NCBI GenBank assembly: GCA_913059205.1 | Contig: CAJXRM010000004.1 | Coordinates: forward strand, 1 to 64,000 | DNA: 64,000 nt | Source: an uncultured Flavobacteriales bacterium | GTDB taxonomy: Bacteria > Bacteroidota > Bacteroidia > Flavobacteriales_D > Crocinitomicaceae | Direction of reading: 5' to 3' | Part shown: positions 62,275 to 64,000 of the stretch, piece after piece | How the letters are laid out: the number at the start of each line of letters is the position of its first letter | How positions within the stretch are numbered: the stretch's first letter is position 1 | Program-made: the position numbers and the translations under genes | The notes under the pieces: generated by a model | Databases searched by the model: none | Told to the model about the DNA's origin: nothing | What the model saw: only the letters and a program-made list of their open reading frames with translations

Positions 62275-62553
62275 ATGACGAATATATTTATAGCTAATTT
62301 GGATTGGACTATAACATCGGAGGATTTGGAGGCTACATTCTCTACTTTTGGTGAAGTGACCTATGCTCATGTAGTATATGAAAAGGATACAAAAAGATCG
62401 AAGGGTTTTGGTTATGTTGAAATGGCAGATACTGATTGTGCTATAAATGCTATAAAAGCATTGAACGGACTGGAAGTCAACGGCAGAAATATTGATGTGA
62501 AAATAGCATCGCCAAAAGAGAATAGAGCAAATAGAAGATCAGTAAAAAAATAG
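62275..62553 (+). CDS. RRM-domain RNA-binding protein
   Basis: 92 residues, one RRM: RNP2 IFIANLDW at the N-terminus and RNP1 KGFGYVEM in the middle, with a basic tail (KENRANRRSVKK). Small RRM proteins of this type bind single-stranded RNA and are common in Bacteroidota and Cyanobacteria, where some respond to cold or act in post-transcriptional control. The target here is unknown. It sits four bases after the coiled-coil gene. Confidence 0.92.
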   Translation: MTNIFIANLDWTITSEDLEATFSTFGEVTYAHVVYEKDTKRSKGFGYVEMADTDCAINAIKALNGLEVNGRNIDVKIASPKENRANRRSVKK

Positions 62554-62557
62554 ATTT

Positions 62558-63334
62558 ATGTCAGAAGCAATTCATCAAGGTCACGTAAAAGTGAATATTG
62601 ACGAAAATGGAATAGGAACAATTGAATTTGGTCACCCCTTAAGCAATTCTTTACCAGGAAAATTGTTGAGAGAACTCGCTGATACAATTACACGATTAGG
62701 GAATGATAATTCGGTTAAAGTAATTGTACTTAAGTCTGAAGGAGAAAGAGCATTTTGTGGTGGTGCGAGCTTTGACGAGTTAATTTCAATTGAAAATTTG
62801 GAGACTGGAAAAGTATTCTTTTCTGGCTTTGCTGGAGTGATTAATGCTTGTAGAAAATGTCCAAAGTTTATCATAGGACGTGTCCAAGGTAAAGCCGTTG
62901 GAGGTGGAGTTGGTGTTGCTTCAGCTGTCGATTATTGTTTTGCAACAAGATATGCAGATGTGAAATTATCGGAATTGGCGGTTGGAATTGGGCCTTTCGT
63001 TGTTGGCCCAGCTGTAGAGCGAAAAATCGGCACTTCTGCAATGAGTCAATTGGCGATTAATGCAACTGAGTGGCGTTCAGCTCGATGGGCTACAGATAAC
63101 GGCTTGTATGCTGAAATATTTGATGAAATTCCTGAAATGGATGAGCGAATCAATGAGTTGGCGTTAAAGTTAACAGCCTCAAACCCACAAGCAATGACGA
63201 TGTTAAAGTCCATTTTTTGGCAAGGAACAGAACATTGGGATGAATTATTGGCTGAGCGCGCTGCTATGAGTGGAGAATTGGTGCTTTCGGAGTTCACTGT
63301 AAACGCAATAAACAAGTTTAAGAACAAAGCTTAA
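62558..63334 (+). CDS. Enoyl-CoA hydratase/isomerase family protein
   Basis: 258 residues with the crotonase fold. The oxyanion regions are GERAFCGGASFDELIS and KAVGGGVGVASAVDYCF, and SELAVGIGPFVVGPAVERK is the loop that usually carries a catalytic Glu (here SELAVGIGP). The substrate is some acyl-CoA; the distance from the fad operon and the operon with an RRM protein give no hint. It ends the operon that begins at 61314 and is followed by a terminator. Confidence 0.88.
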   Translation: MSEAIHQGHVKVNIDENGIGTIEFGHPLSNSLPGKLLRELADTITRLGNDNSVKVIVLKSEGERAFCGGASFDELISIENLETGKVFFSGFAGVINACRKCPKFIIGRVQGKAVGGGVGVASAVDYCFATRYADVKLSELAVGIGPFVVGPAVERKIGTSAMSQLAINATEWRSARWATDNGLYAEIFDEIPEMDERINELALKLTASNPQAMTMLKSIFWQGTEHWDELLAERAAMSGELVLSEFTVNAINKFKNKA

Positions 63335-63353
63335 ACGCATGAAATTTTAGATG

Positions 63354-63383
63354 AAAATCGCCAACATGGTTTGGCGATTTTTT
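63354..63383 (+). terminator. Intrinsic terminator before rplM
   Basis: AAAATCGCCAA (63354-63364) pairs perfectly with TTGGCGATTTT (63371-63381) around CATGGT; a T-tract follows. It ends the 61314-63334 operon. Confidence 0.95.
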
Positions 63384-63422
63384 CTTTTATAGCCGTATAG
63401 TCATTATTTTTTTCAATATGGT

Positions 63423-63453
63423 TTGTTAATAACAACTAGAAATCATATCTTTG
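63423..63453 (+). promoter_or_regulatory. Promoter of rplM-rpsI
   Basis: TTG at 63423-63425 and TATCTTTG at 63446-63453 with 20 bases between fit the Bacteroidota consensus (-33 TTG, -7 TAnnTTTG) exactly. Transcription should begin near 63457-63460. Confidence 0.85.
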
Positions 63454-63455
63454 CA

Positions 63456-63471
63456 CCCCTCAATTTTGGGG
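63456..63471 (+). promoter_or_regulatory. Hairpin at the 5' end of the rplM leader
   Basis: CCCC (63456-63459) and GGGG (63468-63471) flank an 8-base loop at or just after the predicted transcription start. It could protect the mRNA 5' end or be part of a ribosomal protein leader. The stem is only four base pairs. Confidence 0.35.
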
Positions 63472-63498
63472 AATTGTCTTATTAAATAAAGTATAAAC

Positions 63499-63954
63499 GT
63501 GGACACATTAAGTTACAAAACCGTTTCTGCTAACAAGGAAACCGCTGATAAAAAGTGGCTTGTAGTAGATGCTGAAGGCCAAACTGTAGGTCGTTTAGCA
63601 AGTAAGGTGGCGAGAATCATCCGTGGAAAACACAAGGTGAATTTTACCCCTCACGCAGACTGTGGTGACAACGTAATCGTTGTTAACGCAGAAAAAGTTG
63701 CCTTTTCAGGTACAAAACTTTCTGACAAAGAGTATATCCGTTACACGGGTTACCCAGGTGGTCAGAGATTTACTTCTGCTGAAGTGATGTTAAAGAAGCA
63801 TCCAGAAAGATTAATCGAAAAAGCCGTTAAAGGTATGTTGCCTAAAAACAAGCTTGGACGTCAGTTATTTACAAATCTTAAAGTTTACAGAGGTGCAGAG
63901 CATAATCAAGAGGCTCAAAAACCAACAGTAATTAACTTAGATACATTCAAATAA
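63499..63954 (+). CDS. rplM: 50S ribosomal protein L13
   Basis: 151 residues with a GTG start (MDTLSYKTVSANKETADKKW). Family landmarks: VVDAEGQTVGRLASKVARII, RGKHKVNFTPHADCGDNVIV, NAEKVAFSGTKLSDKEYIRYT and AVKGMLPKNKLGRQLFTNLKVY. L13 binds 23S rRNA early in 50S assembly. It has a well-formed promoter and begins the usual rplM-rpsI operon; rpsI starts five bases after its stop. Confidence 0.98.
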   Translation: MDTLSYKTVSANKETADKKWLVVDAEGQTVGRLASKVARIIRGKHKVNFTPHADCGDNVIVVNAEKVAFSGTKLSDKEYIRYTGYPGGQRFTSAEVMLKKHPERLIEKAVKGMLPKNKLGRQLFTNLKVYRGAEHNQEAQKPTVINLDTFK

Positions 63955-63959
63955 TTAGT

Positions 63960-64000
63960 ATGGAAGTAATAAACACTTTAGGAAGAAGAAAAACAGCCGT
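63960..64000 (+). CDS. rpsI: 30S ribosomal protein S9, N-terminal fragment at window end
   Basis: An ATG at 63960 opens MEVINTLGRRKTA and runs off the window. The GRRKTA motif at the start is typical of S9, and its position just after rplM is the conserved gene order. The rest lies outside the window. Confidence 0.9.
   Translation, partial: MEVINTLGRRKTA

Noticed and set aside
1-64000. tRNA, rRNA, CRISPR array, insertion sequence or prophage
   Set aside because: All gaps were read for T-loop motifs, regular repeat-spacer patterns and transposase or phage genes; none was found, though a short structured RNA could be missed without a covariance search.

Overview
The window is an AT-rich, gene-dense stretch of a Bacteroidota chromosome. 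It most resembles Flavobacteriales of the Crocinitomicaceae/Fluviicola type, which is inferred from gene content and not from a tree. The signs are a T9SS sortase/porin pair (PorU2/PorV2-like), gldA, a T9SS type A sorting domain, an OmpA protein with eight thrombospondin type 3 repeats, -7 promoter elements of the form TAnnTTTG, and no consistent Shine-Dalgarno sequences. The first 49 bases are an Illumina Nextera adapter with an i5 index, so the window starts at a contig end and the source is an assembly that was not fully trimmed. No rRNA, tRNA, CRISPR array, insertion sequence or phage was seen, and no gap between genes exceeds about 250 bases.

Layout. 0-3.5 kb: an uncharacterised secreted/lipoprotein pair. 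3.6-8.3 kb: a sulfatase-modifying-factor-like protein, then a house-cleaning cluster on both strands (two MazG-like pyrophosphohydrolases, a NUDIX hydrolase, Dtd, RsgA) with a secreted lipase between. 8.4-14 kb: a T9SS-exported thioredoxin-fold protein, gldA, tyrS, a TlpA-like lipid- or periplasm-facing thioredoxin, truA. 14.2-22.6 kb: a TPR/PD40 protein, an EI24 membrane protein, purB, a secreted unknown, and an lnt - ECF sigma - zinc-finger anti-sigma operon. 22.7-31.5 kb: the OmpA/TSP3 protein with a propeller-like partner, rnhB, an M23 peptidase and small secreted proteins. 31.5-39.4 kb: a fatty-acid beta-oxidation operon (marR, fadN-like, thiolase, DEAD-box helicase, acyl-CoA dehydrogenase) that carries a frameshifted four-helix-bundle gene. 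39.5-49.8 kb: a TPR/SpoIIE phosphatase, a thioesterase, a dipeptidyl peptidase, an HTH-Fic protein, a fused 2-oxoacid dehydrogenase E1 and a GT39-like enzyme. 49.9-60 kb: membrane proteins, LpxD, a second SpoIIE phosphatase and the PorU2/PorV2 pair. 60.1-64 kb: pssA, purS, a coiled-coil protein, an RRM protein, an enoyl-CoA hydratase, and the start of rplM-rpsI.

The strongest unexplained signals are: (1) a dispersed 20-base intergenic repeat with five copies, three of them clustered around the four-helix-bundle gene; (2) that gene, broken by a 14-bp tandem duplication whose removal restores a 117-residue protein; (3) operator-like palindromes directly in front of the HTH-Fic gene; (4) the M23 gene starting 10 bases after a strong terminator. 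Four convergent gene pairs overlap at their stop codons, which shows how tightly the genome is packed.
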